From the NCBI GenBank assembly GCA_012838315.1, contig DUPM01000046.1, positions 1 to 54,537 on the forward strand: 54,537 bases of DNA, given 5' to 3'. Position 1 is the stretch's first letter. Every line of letters begins with the position of its first letter. A model generated the notes under the pieces. That model ran no database searches and was not told where the DNA came from. It saw only the letters and a program-made list of their open reading frames with translations. The translations under genes and the position numbers were made by a program. Positions 28,146-36,421 of this stretch are shown in pieces. The DNA comes from Clostridiaceae bacterium (GTDB lineage Bacteria > Bacillota > Clostridia > Saccharofermentanales > Saccharofermentanaceae).

Positions 28146-28965
28146 GGCCATCATTAGTGCGCTCAAGGAGGATATCACATACGAAGATATCAGTACACAA
28201 GCGGTCATGCCAAAACCGACAGCAGTCAGCGTCGACTTGATTTGCAAGCAAGACGGGATCATATGCGGACTCGACGTTTTTGAGAGAGTATTTACCTTGT
28301 TGGATGCTAAGGTTATTTTCAAGCGCTTTGTTAATGACGGAGATCTTGTCAAAGCCGGAAGCAAAGTCGGTGTGCTCACAGGTGACGGCAGAGTCATATT
28401 GTCCGGAGAACGTACGGCACTTAATTTTCTTCAGCGCATGAGCGGGATAGCAACGCTCACCTCGCAGATGGTCAAAGCGCTTGACGGTTCAGGAACGCGC
28501 TTGCTTGATACAAGAAAGACGACACCCAACATGCGTGTTTTTGAAAAGTATGCAGTGAAGTGCGGCGGCGGAACCAATCACCGCTACAATCTATCCGACG
28601 GTGTTCTTCTGAAAGACAATCACATTGACGCAGCGGGCTCTGTAAAGCGCGCAATTGAAATGGCGCGTGCATATGCGCCCTTCGTTCGTAAAATTGAAGT
28701 GGAGGTAGAAAACCTCGATATGTTACAGGAAGCGCTGGATGCAGGGGCCGACATCGTCATGCTCGATAACATGGACAATGAGACCATCATAAAAGCTGTT
28801 GCGATGGTGCGTGGCAAGGCACAGACAGAAGTGTCCGGCAACGTCACAATGTCTAGACTTGAAGAACTATCGAAGTTGGGTGTGGACTTTATCTCATCCG
28901 GGGCATTGACGCACTCTGCACCGATTTTAGATTTGTCGATGAAGAACCTTCATCCGATTAAGTAA
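28123..28965 (+). CDS. nadC: Nicotinate-nucleotide diphosphorylase (quinolinate phosphoribosyltransferase)
   Basis: This 280-residue enzyme converts quinolinate and PRPP to nicotinate mononucleotide with loss of CO2, completing the de novo branch. Signature segments are LNFLQRMSGIATLT, LLDTRKTTPNMRVFEKYAVKCGGGTNHRYNLSD (shortened here by description: the RKTTP and GGGTNHR motifs), KDNHI and the EVEVENLD/DIVMLDNM strands. ATG 28123 lies inside the end of nadB; an alternative ATG at 28108 adds five residues. Expression is probably coupled to nadB. Confidence 0.95.
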   Translation: MTIVKWDEAIISALKEDITYEDISTQAVMPKPTAVSVDLICKQDGIICGLDVFERVFTLLDAKVIFKRFVNDGDLVKAGSKVGVLTGDGRVILSGERTALNFLQRMSGIATLTSQMVKALDGSGTRLLDTRKTTPNMRVFEKYAVKCGGGTNHRYNLSDGVLLKDNHIDAAGSVKRAIEMARAYAPFVRKIEVEVENLDMLQEALDAGADIVMLDNMDNETIIKAVAMVRGKAQTEVSGNVTMSRLEELSKLGVDFISSGALTHSAPILDLSMKNLHPIK

Positions 28966-29036
28966 CCATTTTGCCAACCCACGCAACATACCCAGAACCG
29001 CATGTGCGCACCATCTCAAAGCCGGAGGCAGAACGA

Positions 29037-29549
29037 TTGGACAACGGATCGAGAAGAATAAAGATAATGGAGATTCTTAGAAATCGCATTGAACCGATTT
29101 CCGGAAGTGACTTAGCGCGCGAGTTAGGCGTGAGCCGACAAGTCATCGTACAGGATATCGCTTTTCTTCGCGCTTCCGGCGAATCCGTTTTGTCCACCGG
29201 AAAGGGATACTTGCCCGGTGAATTATCGCAGGATGGGTTTTCGCGTGTCGTATTTGTGCGCCACCGCGCAGACGAAATCCGAGATGAATTGTATACCATT
29301 GTCGATTTTGGCGGCCGTATACAGGATGTCTTTGTTATACATCCGGTCTATGGAAAAATTTCGGCAGAACTGTCTGTGCGCAATCGAAAAGATGCAGATT
29401 GTTTTCTTAGGGATATTCATAACAAGAAGACCAAGCCACTTCTCGAACTCACCGGTGCGGTTCACGCGCATACGATCACGGCCGAGAGCCAAGAATCCTT
29501 GGACGCCATTGTCGAAGCGCTGAAAGACCGAGGATATCTTAGCGAGTGA
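29037..29549 (+). CDS. niaR: NiaR transcriptional repressor of NAD synthesis
   Basis: This 170-residue niacin-responsive repressor (YrxA type) has an N-terminal winged HTH (RIKIMEILRNRIEPISGSDLARELGVSRQVIVQDI region) and a C-terminal 3H domain in which three His positions bind metal and ligand: VFVIHPVYGKI, RDIHNKKTKPL, and GAVHAHTI. I choose the TTG at 29037: GGAGG at 29024-29028 is 8 nt upstream and the protein then begins MDNGSRRIKIME, the normal family start. The frame is open to 28971 without a site. As last gene of the nad operon it likely represses its own synthesis through the palindrome in the nadA promoter. Confidence 0.92.
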   Translation: MDNGSRRIKIMEILRNRIEPISGSDLARELGVSRQVIVQDIAFLRASGESVLSTGKGYLPGELSQDGFSRVVFVRHRADEIRDELYTIVDFGGRIQDVFVIHPVYGKISAELSVRNRKDADCFLRDIHNKKTKPLLELTGAVHAHTITAESQESLDAIVEALKDRGYLSE

Positions 29550-29574
29550 CCCACTTCTTTCTGTATTTATTACA

Positions 29575-29602
29575 TTGATTTCAAGCGCATCTATGCTATA
29601 AT
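29575..29602 (+). promoter_or_regulatory. Promoter of the DUF1538/PII pair
   Basis: TTGATT (29575-29580) and a perfect TATAAT (29597-29602) are 16 nt apart, giving a leader of about 60 nt. Confidence 0.65.
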
Positions 29603-29616
29603 CAAGGTTAAAATCC

Positions 29617-29640
29617 AACCGTGGCAACACGGTTTTACTT
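29617..29640 (+). terminator. GNRA-capped hairpin in the DUF1538 leader
   Basis: AACCGTG (29617-29623) pairs with CACGGTT (29628-29634) around a GCAA tetraloop and is followed by TTACTTATTT. It begins about 8 nt after the predicted transcription start. It may end the nad operon transcript, act as an attenuator, or stabilise the 5' end of the new mRNA. The T run is short, so termination is unproven. Confidence 0.45.
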
Positions 29641-29669
29641 ATTTCAGTTTGATTTTCGGGGAGCGTACG

Positions 29670-31160
29670 ATGACACTTTTAGTCGATAAATTTAAAGAAG
29701 TACTCTTGTCGGTATTCCCGATTGTGATTCTTGTGTTATTGGCTAAAGTTTTGTTTGTCCCTATATCAATTGATGCGATGCTTCGGTTTTTGTTGGGTGC
29801 GATAATAATTATCATCGGTTTAGCATTTTTTCTTGCGGGCGTCGAAATAGGTGTCGCCCCCATCGGTCATTTCTTGGGCGAGAAATTAATTCGTAGCGGA
29901 AAACTGGTTATCCTTCTGGCGTCAAGCATCGCGCTCGCTTTTTTCATATCGGTTGCCGAGCCAGACTTGCGTATTCTAGCTTCGCAAGTGGATTTAGTAT
30001 CCGGCGGAGCCATCCCGAAGTTTCTGTTGGTCATCGTTGTTTCTTTGGGATTTGCCACCCTGATGTCTGTGGGTATGATTCGCATCATTCGGAATATTCC
30101 GGTATACATCGTCATGCTTGTAATTTACGGTGTGATATTGATTCTTTCGTTTTTTGTTTCGCCTGAATTTTTATCCGTCGCCTTCGACGCATCCGGTGCA
30201 ACCACCGGTGCATTGTCTGTCCCCGTCATTTTGGCTATTTCGATTGGTGCCTCGAAGCTCAAGAAGAACACCAAGGCCTCAGAGAAGGACAGTTTCGGCT
30301 TGGTCGGCATTATTTCAACCGGCCCGATTCTGGCGGTTTTGATGCTCGGTCTACTTCTTCGACCAAATTTTTCTGTCGCCGGTCCCGACGAGATTATTCA
30401 AACGTCGAATGGCTCGATTGTTGGGCCCTTTCTTTCTTCTTTTCGAACATCACTAATTGAGACCGGAGTGTCGCTACTTCCAATTGTCATATTCTTCCTC
30501 TTCTTCGCACTTCGCAAGGGCGCGATGATGAAGCGCGACATTAACCGCGCTCTCAAGGGACTGGGCTACGCGTTCATCGGGCTTTCTTTGTTTCTTTGCG
30601 GAGTGCACACCGGCTTTTTGGATGTTGGCAGACTCATCGGTCTTCACGCTGGACAAATACCGAATCGGGCCCCCATCATCGTTACCGCTTTCGTATTGGG
30701 TCTAATTACCGTTTTAGCCGAACCGGCCGTTCACGTTCTGACTGCGGATATTGAAAGGGTTACGGGCGGCTATGTCAAGAAGAAGGCCGTAATGGTTTCT
30801 CTGTCTTTAGGCGTTGCGCTTGCGATTACCTTTTCGGTCCTTCGCATCATCATACCCGCATTGCAACTTTGGCATTTTCTCTTACCCGGCTACGTCATCG
30901 CCCTTGCGCTAACATTCATTTCACCGAAGATATTTGTCGGTATGGCTTTTGATGCAGGCGGGGTCGCCTCCGGCCCTATGACCGCAACCTTCATTCTCGC
31001 ATTCACTTCAGGAGCAGCGTCCGCTGTTGAAGGAGCGAATGCGCTATCGGACGGCTTTGGTATGATTGCAATGGTTGCGATGATGCCGATTATCACAATC
31101 CAGATTCTCGGTACGCTTTTCAAAATCAAGTCGCGCAAGAACAAAGGAGTGTCAACATGA
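29670..31160 (+). CDS. DUF1538-family membrane protein (predicted transporter)
   Basis: This 496-residue protein is almost entirely hydrophobic, with about 12 helices arranged as two related halves (about 1-240 and 250-490). Repeated blocks such as FLAGVEIGVAPIGHFLGE versus FLCGVHTGFLDVGRLIGL, and VAEPDLRILASQVD versus LAEPAVHVLTADIE, show the internal duplication typical of DUF1538. Gly-rich segments SVAFDASGATTGALSVP and GMAFDAGGVASGPMTATF recur in equivalent positions. The family is unassigned; the repeat architecture suggests a transporter or channel. ATG 29670 has GGGGAG upstream. It overlaps the PII-like gene by 4 nt, a strong sign of functional coupling. Confidence 0.85.
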   Translation: MTLLVDKFKEVLLSVFPIVILVLLAKVLFVPISIDAMLRFLLGAIIIIIGLAFFLAGVEIGVAPIGHFLGEKLIRSGKLVILLASSIALAFFISVAEPDLRILASQVDLVSGGAIPKFLLVIVVSLGFATLMSVGMIRIIRNIPVYIVMLVIYGVILILSFFVSPEFLSVAFDASGATTGALSVPVILAISIGASKLKKNTKASEKDSFGLVGIISTGPILAVLMLGLLLRPNFSVAGPDEIIQTSNGSIVGPFLSSFRTSLIETGVSLLPIVIFFLFFALRKGAMMKRDINRALKGLGYAFIGLSLFLCGVHTGFLDVGRLIGLHAGQIPNRAPIIVTAFVLGLITVLAEPAVHVLTADIERVTGGYVKKKAVMVSLSLGVALAITFSVLRIIIPALQLWHFLLPGYVIALALTFISPKIFVGMAFDAGGVASGPMTATFILAFTSGAASAVEGANALSDGFGMIAMVAMMPIITIQILGTLFKIKSRKNKGVST

Positions 31161-31843
31161 TAGCGGAAACCACCAGAGATTATTCCATTTTGACAGTTGT
31201 CGTTCACCGAGATTACGCCGAGCGTGTCATGCGCATCGCAAGGAAGTGCGGCATCACGGGGAGCACCGTTCACTATGCTTCGGGTTATTCTTCAAACCCC
31301 TTACTACGCGCACTGTCACTTTCCGACGTATCACTTGAGATGGTCATCATGCTTGCCGAAAGATCTATAGCTATTGACACAATGAATAACCTCGACCGTG
31401 TTTTCAAATTCCACAAACGCCACCACGGTTACGCATTCTGCGCTCCCGTTACGGCAATTACAGGAATTAAGAGTTGCGAAGGTTTTTGCAACGCATCACC
31501 AAAAGGAGAGACCGATATGAAATACCGAGCCATTTATACCATCGTCGATCGCGGAAACGCCGAAAACGTTATTGAAGCAGCGAAAAAGGCCGGTGCCAAA
31601 GGCGGCACCGTTATTCAAGGTCGCGGCTCCGGTATACACGAATCAGAGGTGTTGTTTTCGATTGCCATCGAACCTGAAAAAGAGATTATTTTGGTCATCT
31701 GCCCCGACACGGATGCACCGGCAATTGTTGAATCAATACGTAAAGATCTGAATATCGATGAGCCCGGCCGCGGTATCATTTATGTCCAAAAAGTCGAACA
31801 TGCCATCGGCGTCTCGGGACTCGAAGAATCCCCTGTGAACTAA
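31157..31843 (+). CDS. Double PII-like regulatory protein
   Basis: This 228-residue soluble protein has two ferredoxin-like PII-related domains. The N-terminal one (about 8-105) starts SILTVVVHRDYAERVMRIARKCGITGSTVHYASG. The C-terminal one (about 121-220) is closer to GlnK: YTIVDRGNAENVIEAAKKAGAKGGTVIQGRG, then PEKEIILVICP and IDEPGRGIIYVQKVEHAIGV. PII proteins sense ATP/ADP and 2-oxoglutarate or other small molecules and often bind a membrane transporter. Coupling to DUF1538 by a 4-nt overlap suggests it gates that protein, by analogy with GlnK-AmtB. An AAGGAG site with ATG 31517 precedes the second domain. Confidence 0.85.
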   Translation: MIAETTRDYSILTVVVHRDYAERVMRIARKCGITGSTVHYASGYSSNPLLRALSLSDVSLEMVIMLAERSIAIDTMNNLDRVFKFHKRHHGYAFCAPVTAITGIKSCEGFCNASPKGETDMKYRAIYTIVDRGNAENVIEAAKKAGAKGGTVIQGRGSGIHESEVLFSIAIEPEKEIILVICPDTDAPAIVESIRKDLNIDEPGRGIIYVQKVEHAIGVSGLEESPVN

Positions 31844-31851
31844 GACAATAA

Positions 31852-31889
31852 GCCGCTAGCTCTTGTCCGTGTTCCACCAAGGCTTGGCG
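31852..31889. repeat. 38-bp direct repeat, copy 1
   Basis: This 38-bp sequence is identical to 31921-31958. The period is 69 bp. This copy lies outside any gene, 8 nt past the PII gene stop. It repeats the last codons and stop of the adjacent minus-strand gene. Confidence 0.9.
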
Positions 31890-31920
31890 AACGTCGGTAT
31901 ATTATACTGCTAAATGAAAC

Positions 31921-31958
31921 GCCGCTAGCTCTTGTCCGTGTTCCACCAAGGCTTGGCG
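31921..31958. repeat. 38-bp direct repeat, copy 2 (3' end of the multidomain gene)
   Basis: This copy encodes the C-terminal AKPWWNTDKS and stop of the minus-strand multidomain protein. The exact extra copy at 31852-31889 indicates a small tandem duplication of the gene end. Confidence 0.9.
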
Positions 31959-34273
31959 TCAATGTTCGAGTAGTAACGTTGAACAGGAATGACTGATTTG
32001 TTGCGGATTTCAAATACTTCCCAGATGACACCATTTTTCTGAACCGGCACATAGAATCGCTCAGCCAAACCAGCTTGTGTGTATACACTGACGGTCGCTC
32101 CGGAATAAGACAACTCTCTTGAGGTTGTTTGGTTCACCTCGCTGTTGCTATAATCTGTAACGTAATACTTGTATACACCGTCTTGGAGCGCTCCGATTGT
32201 GATAGTTTCGGGTCCGTAGCCCGCTGTCGTATCAATATCCAGACGATTCGCGCTACTGTCTTCTCTGTTTCCAAACCAAATATGATACGCAGTCCCCGCA
32301 TCGGATTCGTTGTACGGCGTAAATAGATGCGCGTCCAAGTCATTCGGAACCATATCCCAAGTCAAGACAATTCTGATCTCTCCGGGTTGTGGAATCGGAC
32401 ACATAACAGCGCGGCTGATTATCACCGCATCTGAAGCAATCACGGTCTGATACAACGTCGTCCTGTTCGGCGCGATAATTTCTGCGGTATAGGTACCCGC
32501 CGGCAAAGAAGCGCACGCAATGCCGTGACCGTCCGTTTTTAAGGTTGTAAAAATCTCTCCGTCAATATTCTCCATCCCGGAGCGAAGATGTATCGTAGCT
32601 GCGGATATACGCTGCATCTGTGACTGCACACCGTCATCCCATAAGACGGTCGACATCGCAACGGCATCGACGACCAAAATGCAAACATCCTTCATCTCCC
32701 CGTCGTTTTCTGAAAGTACTATCGTCGGCTGAAACTCATCCGGCAACAGTCCGGTCTGAGCGAGATGGTGGCGCATGACATCTGAATATCCGTTCTTTTG
32801 GATAACTATCGCGTACTGATTCTCGCCCTCCGGAACATTGATGCTGTACATCCCATTATCGTCAGTTAGTCCAACGAATACCTCCACACGATTATAATCG
32901 AGTGCAAAAAGACGATACGTTGCAGCGGCTATGGGCTGACCGGATGTGTCAGAAACGTAACCGACAATGCGTCGTTTTTGGGGTACTTCGACGACACTAT
33001 CATAGGTGATATAGGCGCGATTCAATATCGCGCTCTCCTTTAAGTCATAGGCGGTGCGAATTTCCGGCTCAACCATGCTGTACAATAAAGGTTCCGAGCC
33101 TAATGTGTTATTGAATTCATTTTCTCCAATGACGATATCTGTGAGAAGCTGTGCTTCGTCAACTTGACGCCACTTGACCAAAACGTCATCGCTATAGTAA
33201 TAGCGTTCACCGGCCATAACGGGCGACGCATACGTCGGCGTATAGATACTGTCAATGCGCGTAAATACAAAATTCAATCTGCCGTCATCCTGATAGTAGT
33301 AGTCGGTAATCCTTAGTGTGTTATCTGAAAGGTATTCAATCGCTGTAATCTTATTGATAATGTCGAGCATTGGGCTTCTGAAAATTTCGAAATCGATAAT
33401 ATTTCCCGTCGAAGAATCAATCATTCTTCTTTTTTCGACAAGGTAACTGTTAATCAGTCCATCCTCATCACTGTCCGGCATCGAATCCTCCAAAGTATAG
33501 AACAGAGATTTATCCCATGTCAGCGTATCCATGTGCGGATTTGGCGAATAGTAGACTTTATCATAGGAAATCGTTGATATATTGTCTTCACCGCTATTGA
33601 GTTCAGAGAGCGTCGTCGCCAGCGCCTGGGCGGATTCTGACATGCACACGACTTTTATCGAGGCCATCACTTCGGGGTCAGACACAAAGTGAACCTCAAT
33701 AATCGCTTCACTACCGGGGATGTCGGAGGTCACGACACCAGATGAATCTACGGTAATCAGGCTCGTATCAGAACTCTCCCATGCTATGGCTTCACCGGTA
33801 TCACCCGTCAAATAATCAGACAATAGCAGATAGTTACCCGAGTTGAGTTGAACTTGTTGTGTTGAAAATCCAATACTGGGTTGTGCTTTGGGTACAGTGA
33901 TCTCCGTACTCTCGCGTGTTTCAGGAATTATCAGATCCGTGACGGCTATTCCCTGATTATCCATCTTCTCGACAATAATCTGACGAATGGTTTTCCCGAA
34001 AAGAAGGCTGCCTAACGCTACAATCAAAATCGCTGAAAGGCAAGCAAGTGCGAGCGTTAGCGGATCTTGAAAAAGAAGTCCCGGTCGCTTTTGGACTAAC
34101 TTTGGACTTGCTGTTTCCGGCTCTCCGGGAAGAAGTCGATTGGCATCGCTCAAATTATCGACCTCTGAATGATCCTCATTCAGAACCATTTCTTCAAAGT
34201 CGATCGGCGTACCGCAATACATGCAAAATACGCTTTCGTCACTAATCGTCCTGTCGCAACCTTGACACTTCAA
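31925..34273 (-). CDS. Membrane-anchored multidomain protein: zinc ribbon, Ig-like and carboxypeptidase-regulatory-like domains
   Basis: This 782-residue protein is of unknown function. It begins with a zinc ribbon (Cys 3, 6, 17, 20) and a short acidic stretch, then one transmembrane helix (about 71-93), placing the rest outside. A bacterial Ig-like segment (about 135-200, with IAWESSDTSLITVDSSGVVT) follows, then about 230 residues without clear similarity and a carboxypeptidase-regulatory-like beta sandwich (about 430-495, RIVGYVSDTSGQPIAAATYRL). A second such region lies near 545-610, and a C-terminal domain begins IRIVLTWDMVPNDLDAHLF, like YfaP-type domains. TTG 34273 has GGAGGG 6 nt upstream; an ATG at 34294 without a site would add seven residues. 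Confidence 0.75.
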   Translation of the reverse strand: MKCQGCDRTISDESVFCMYCGTPIDFEEMVLNEDHSEVDNLSDANRLLPGEPETASPKLVQKRPGLLFQDPLTLALACLSAILIVALGSLLFGKTIRQIIVEKMDNQGIAVTDLIIPETRESTEITVPKAQPSIGFSTQQVQLNSGNYLLLSDYLTGDTGEAIAWESSDTSLITVDSSGVVTSDIPGSEAIIEVHFVSDPEVMASIKVVCMSESAQALATTLSELNSGEDNISTISYDKVYYSPNPHMDTLTWDKSLFYTLEDSMPDSDEDGLINSYLVEKRRMIDSSTGNIIDFEIFRSPMLDIINKITAIEYLSDNTLRITDYYYQDDGRLNFVFTRIDSIYTPTYASPVMAGERYYYSDDVLVKWRQVDEAQLLTDIVIGENEFNNTLGSEPLLYSMVEPEIRTAYDLKESAILNRAYITYDSVVEVPQKRRIVGYVSDTSGQPIAAATYRLFALDYNRVEVFVGLTDDNGMYSINVPEGENQYAIVIQKNGYSDVMRHHLAQTGLLPDEFQPTIVLSENDGEMKDVCILVVDAVAMSTVLWDDGVQSQMQRISAATIHLRSGMENIDGEIFTTLKTDGHGIACASLPAGTYTAEIIAPNRTTLYQTVIASDAVIISRAVMCPIPQPGEIRIVLTWDMVPNDLDAHLFTPYNESDAGTAYHIWFGNREDSSANRLDIDTTAGYGPETITIGALQDGVYKYYVTDYSNSEVNQTTSRELSYSGATVSVYTQAGLAERFYVPVQKNGVIWEVFEIRNKSVIPVQRYYSNIDAKPWWNTDKS

Positions 34274-34343
34274 ACCATCGCCCTCCGTACCCATGATATT
34301 ATTGCATTCCGATTTCTAAATCAACTTTAATATATGTATGAAG

Positions 34344-34376
34344 CAAAAAAATGGGGCGAGATTACTCTCGACCCAT
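34344..34376 (-). terminator. Intrinsic terminator of the peroxiredoxin gene
   Basis: On the minus strand ATGGGTCGAG pairs with CTCGCCCCAT (10 positions, one mismatch) around a 6-nt loop, followed by seven T residues. Confidence 0.88.
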
Positions 34377-34401
34377 TCTATGTCTCTTCAGAAAACTAAG
34401 T

Positions 34402-35073
34402 CTACTTCTCGCGCTTGAAGCACATAAACCAATCCAAACAGTACTGATCATCTGCCTTCGTCTCCATGCGCTCCTTCGCTGTACCGCAAGATCCGGCAGT
34501 CGGAATGATGACATCGTCACCCGGTCTCCAATCTGCAGGAGTCGCAACGGAGTCATTATCGGCCTTCTGCAAGGCCTGAATAATGCGTTTGATCTCATCA
34601 AAATTACGCCCCGTAGAAAGCGGATAATACAAGATTGTGCGAATAATGCCCTTCGGATCAACAACAAAAACGGCTCGAACGGCTTGAGTATTGGATTGAC
34701 CCGGCTGAATCATCCCATACTTCGTGGCAACATCCATCCGAATGTCTTCAATGAGAGGAAACTTAACTTCCACATTCTTATATCCGTTCCACTCAATCTC
34801 TTGAATCTTGCGAAGCCAAGCGATGTGAGCATAAAGAGAGTCAACAGACAATCCCACCAATTCAGTATTCATCGCCTTAAACTCATCTGCCATCGAGGCA
34901 AATGTCATGAACTCTGTTGTGCATACAGGCGTAAAGTCAGCAGGGTGAGAAAATAGAATGACCCAACTTCCCTTGTAATCATCGGGGAAATTAATGGGTC
35001 CCTGTGTCGTGACCGCGGTAAACGAGGGAGCCGCTTCTCCAATCAGTGGCATAGTATTTCTTGTCTCTTCCAT
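34402..35073 (-). CDS. Peroxiredoxin, Prx6/AhpC-TSA type
   Basis: This 223-residue thiol peroxidase reduces hydrogen peroxide and organic peroxides. The peroxidatic Cys51 sits in PADFTPVCTTE, and the conserved Arg in VRAVFVVDPKGIIR. The length and the C-terminal extension (TPADWRPGDDVIIP) place it in the Prx6 group. Three further Cys occur near the C terminus (SCGTAKER and DQYCLDWFMCFK), as in archaeal-type enzymes that use a resolving Cys. ATG 35073 has GGAGGTG upstream; an extended -10 (TGGTATAAT, 35131-35123) lies 50 nt upstream. It has its own terminator. A defence role against oxygen exposure is expected in an anaerobe. Confidence 0.94.
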   Translation of the reverse strand: MEETRNTMPLIGEAAPSFTAVTTQGPINFPDDYKGSWVILFSHPADFTPVCTTEFMTFASMADEFKAMNTELVGLSVDSLYAHIAWLRKIQEIEWNGYKNVEVKFPLIEDIRMDVATKYGMIQPGQSNTQAVRAVFVVDPKGIIRTILYYPLSTGRNFDEIKRIIQALQKADNDSVATPADWRPGDDVIIPTAGSCGTAKERMETKADDQYCLDWFMCFKREK

Positions 35074-35190
35074 TGTACACCTCCATGTATTTTATAATGA
35101 TTTCAACTTGGTAACATGTACAATTATACCACGATTCTTTGACGGAATCATGAATGTATGAAAACAACTTGTTAATTTATTCTATTCCGC

Positions 35191-35604
35191 CTATGGGTGG
35201 GCGTGCAATTCGAACAATTTATGAAGTGCCGGATTCGCCTTGCCGAGGTGCACCGGGCGTCCATTTCCATTCAAAAAGCAATGTGACGATTGGCCCTTCG
35301 CCCGAACCGTATGGCCTTCTTCGTCATAAATGATATACGAAATACTCAAACGGACACCGGAATATTTTGATATGGCGCAGTGTATCCGCACACGATCCGG
35401 AAATCGCACCATCGAAAGATAACGACAATCCACCTCCATAACCGGACATGTCAGCCCCTCTTCTTCCATCCGATCATAACCGAAACCGATTTCTTTGAGA
35501 AAATGTGTTCTGGCTTCTTCGAACCATCGGATGTAGTTGGAATGATGAACTATTTTCATTTGGTCAGTCTCGTAGTATTGTGTCAGATGGTAATAATCCT
35601 GCAT
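35191..35604 (-). CDS. Acyl-CoA thioesterase, YbgC/4HBT hotdog fold
   Basis: This 137-residue hotdog-fold thioesterase has the catalytic Asp14 in YYETDQMKIVHHSNYIRWFEEAR, followed by the YLSMVRFPDRV strand. It is predicted to hydrolyse short or medium acyl-CoA thioesters; the natural substrate is unknown. The Gly usually found after the catalytic Asp (DxxGxV) is replaced by Lys. A GAGGAG site precedes ATG 35604. No operon partner is clear. Confidence 0.88.
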   Translation of the reverse strand: MQDYYHLTQYYETDQMKIVHHSNYIRWFEEARTHFLKEIGFGYDRMEEEGLTCPVMEVDCRYLSMVRFPDRVRIHCAISKYSGVRLSISYIIYDEEGHTVRAKGQSSHCFLNGNGRPVHLGKANPALHKLFELHAHP

Positions 35605-35725
35605 ATGATTTCTCCTCTGATTATATTAAATTTGATTATATGAATCATTTATAATCACCCAAATAATTGTACAATGGTATCCGTATTACTGCAAAAAATG
35701 TGCTCCGAATGATTTGAGGATAAAA

Positions 35726-36421
35726 ATGAAACAAACAGACAACTCTTGCGACTCATTGATTCTAGCGAGTAAGTCGCCCCGAAGGCGGCAAATACTTGAA
35801 CAAACGGGTTTGTCCTTTTCCATTATGGTTTCTGACCTTGACGAAGGTGCTGTCGCACGTGAGGTTCATCGCAATCATGAGACAGAAAGCGTTAATTTTC
35901 GAGCCGAGCTCTTGTGCACCGAGCTTGCAAAGCGAAAAGCGCAGAAAATATCGCTTTTGAATCCGAACGCGGTCGTCATCGGTGCGGACACCGTAGTTGT
36001 CACTGAAGACCGAATTTTAGGTCAACCTGATTCCGTGTCCGAGGCACGCGACATGCTTTTACATTTGAGCGGAAGGACACACATGGTGTACACCGGCGTT
36101 GCGATTGCATCCGCATCCGGCACTCAATCGTTTTGCGAAAAAACAAATGTGACGTTCTGTCCTCCGGACCATGATCAGCACCGCTTTATTGAACTCTATC
36201 TCCGAACCGGCTCACCGATGGATAAAGCAGGCGCTTATGGCATCCAAGATTTAGGCGCGACACTGATTGAAAGAATCGACGGAGATTATTACAATGTAAT
36301 GGGTCTTCCGTTGGCACGATTGTGTCGCGAGCTAAGACAGATTGATGCTTCATTTTTTCCGATTGACCAAGTAGAGGTCAACTCGGAGTCGGAGGATATT
36401 ATATGCCCGGACTCGTATTAG
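35726..36421 (+). CDS. maf: Maf-family nucleotide pyrophosphatase
   Basis: This 231-residue Maf/YhdE-type protein hydrolyses non-canonical nucleoside triphosphates and has been linked to septum formation. Motifs are LILASKSPRRRQIL at the N terminus, AVVIGADTVVV (catalytic Asp), LSGRTHMVYTGV and MDKAGAYGIQD. ATG 35726 follows a GAGGAT site. Its end overlaps the patatin gene by 19 nt, so the two are co-translated. A tail of about 35 residues beyond the conserved core is unremarkable. Confidence 0.93.
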   Translation: MKQTDNSCDSLILASKSPRRRQILEQTGLSFSIMVSDLDEGAVAREVHRNHETESVNFRAELLCTELAKRKAQKISLLNPNAVVIGADTVVVTEDRILGQPDSVSEARDMLLHLSGRTHMVYTGVAIASASGTQSFCEKTNVTFCPPDHDQHRFIELYLRTGSPMDKAGAYGIQDLGATLIERIDGDYYNVMGLPLARLCRELRQIDASFFPIDQVEVNSESEDIICPDSY

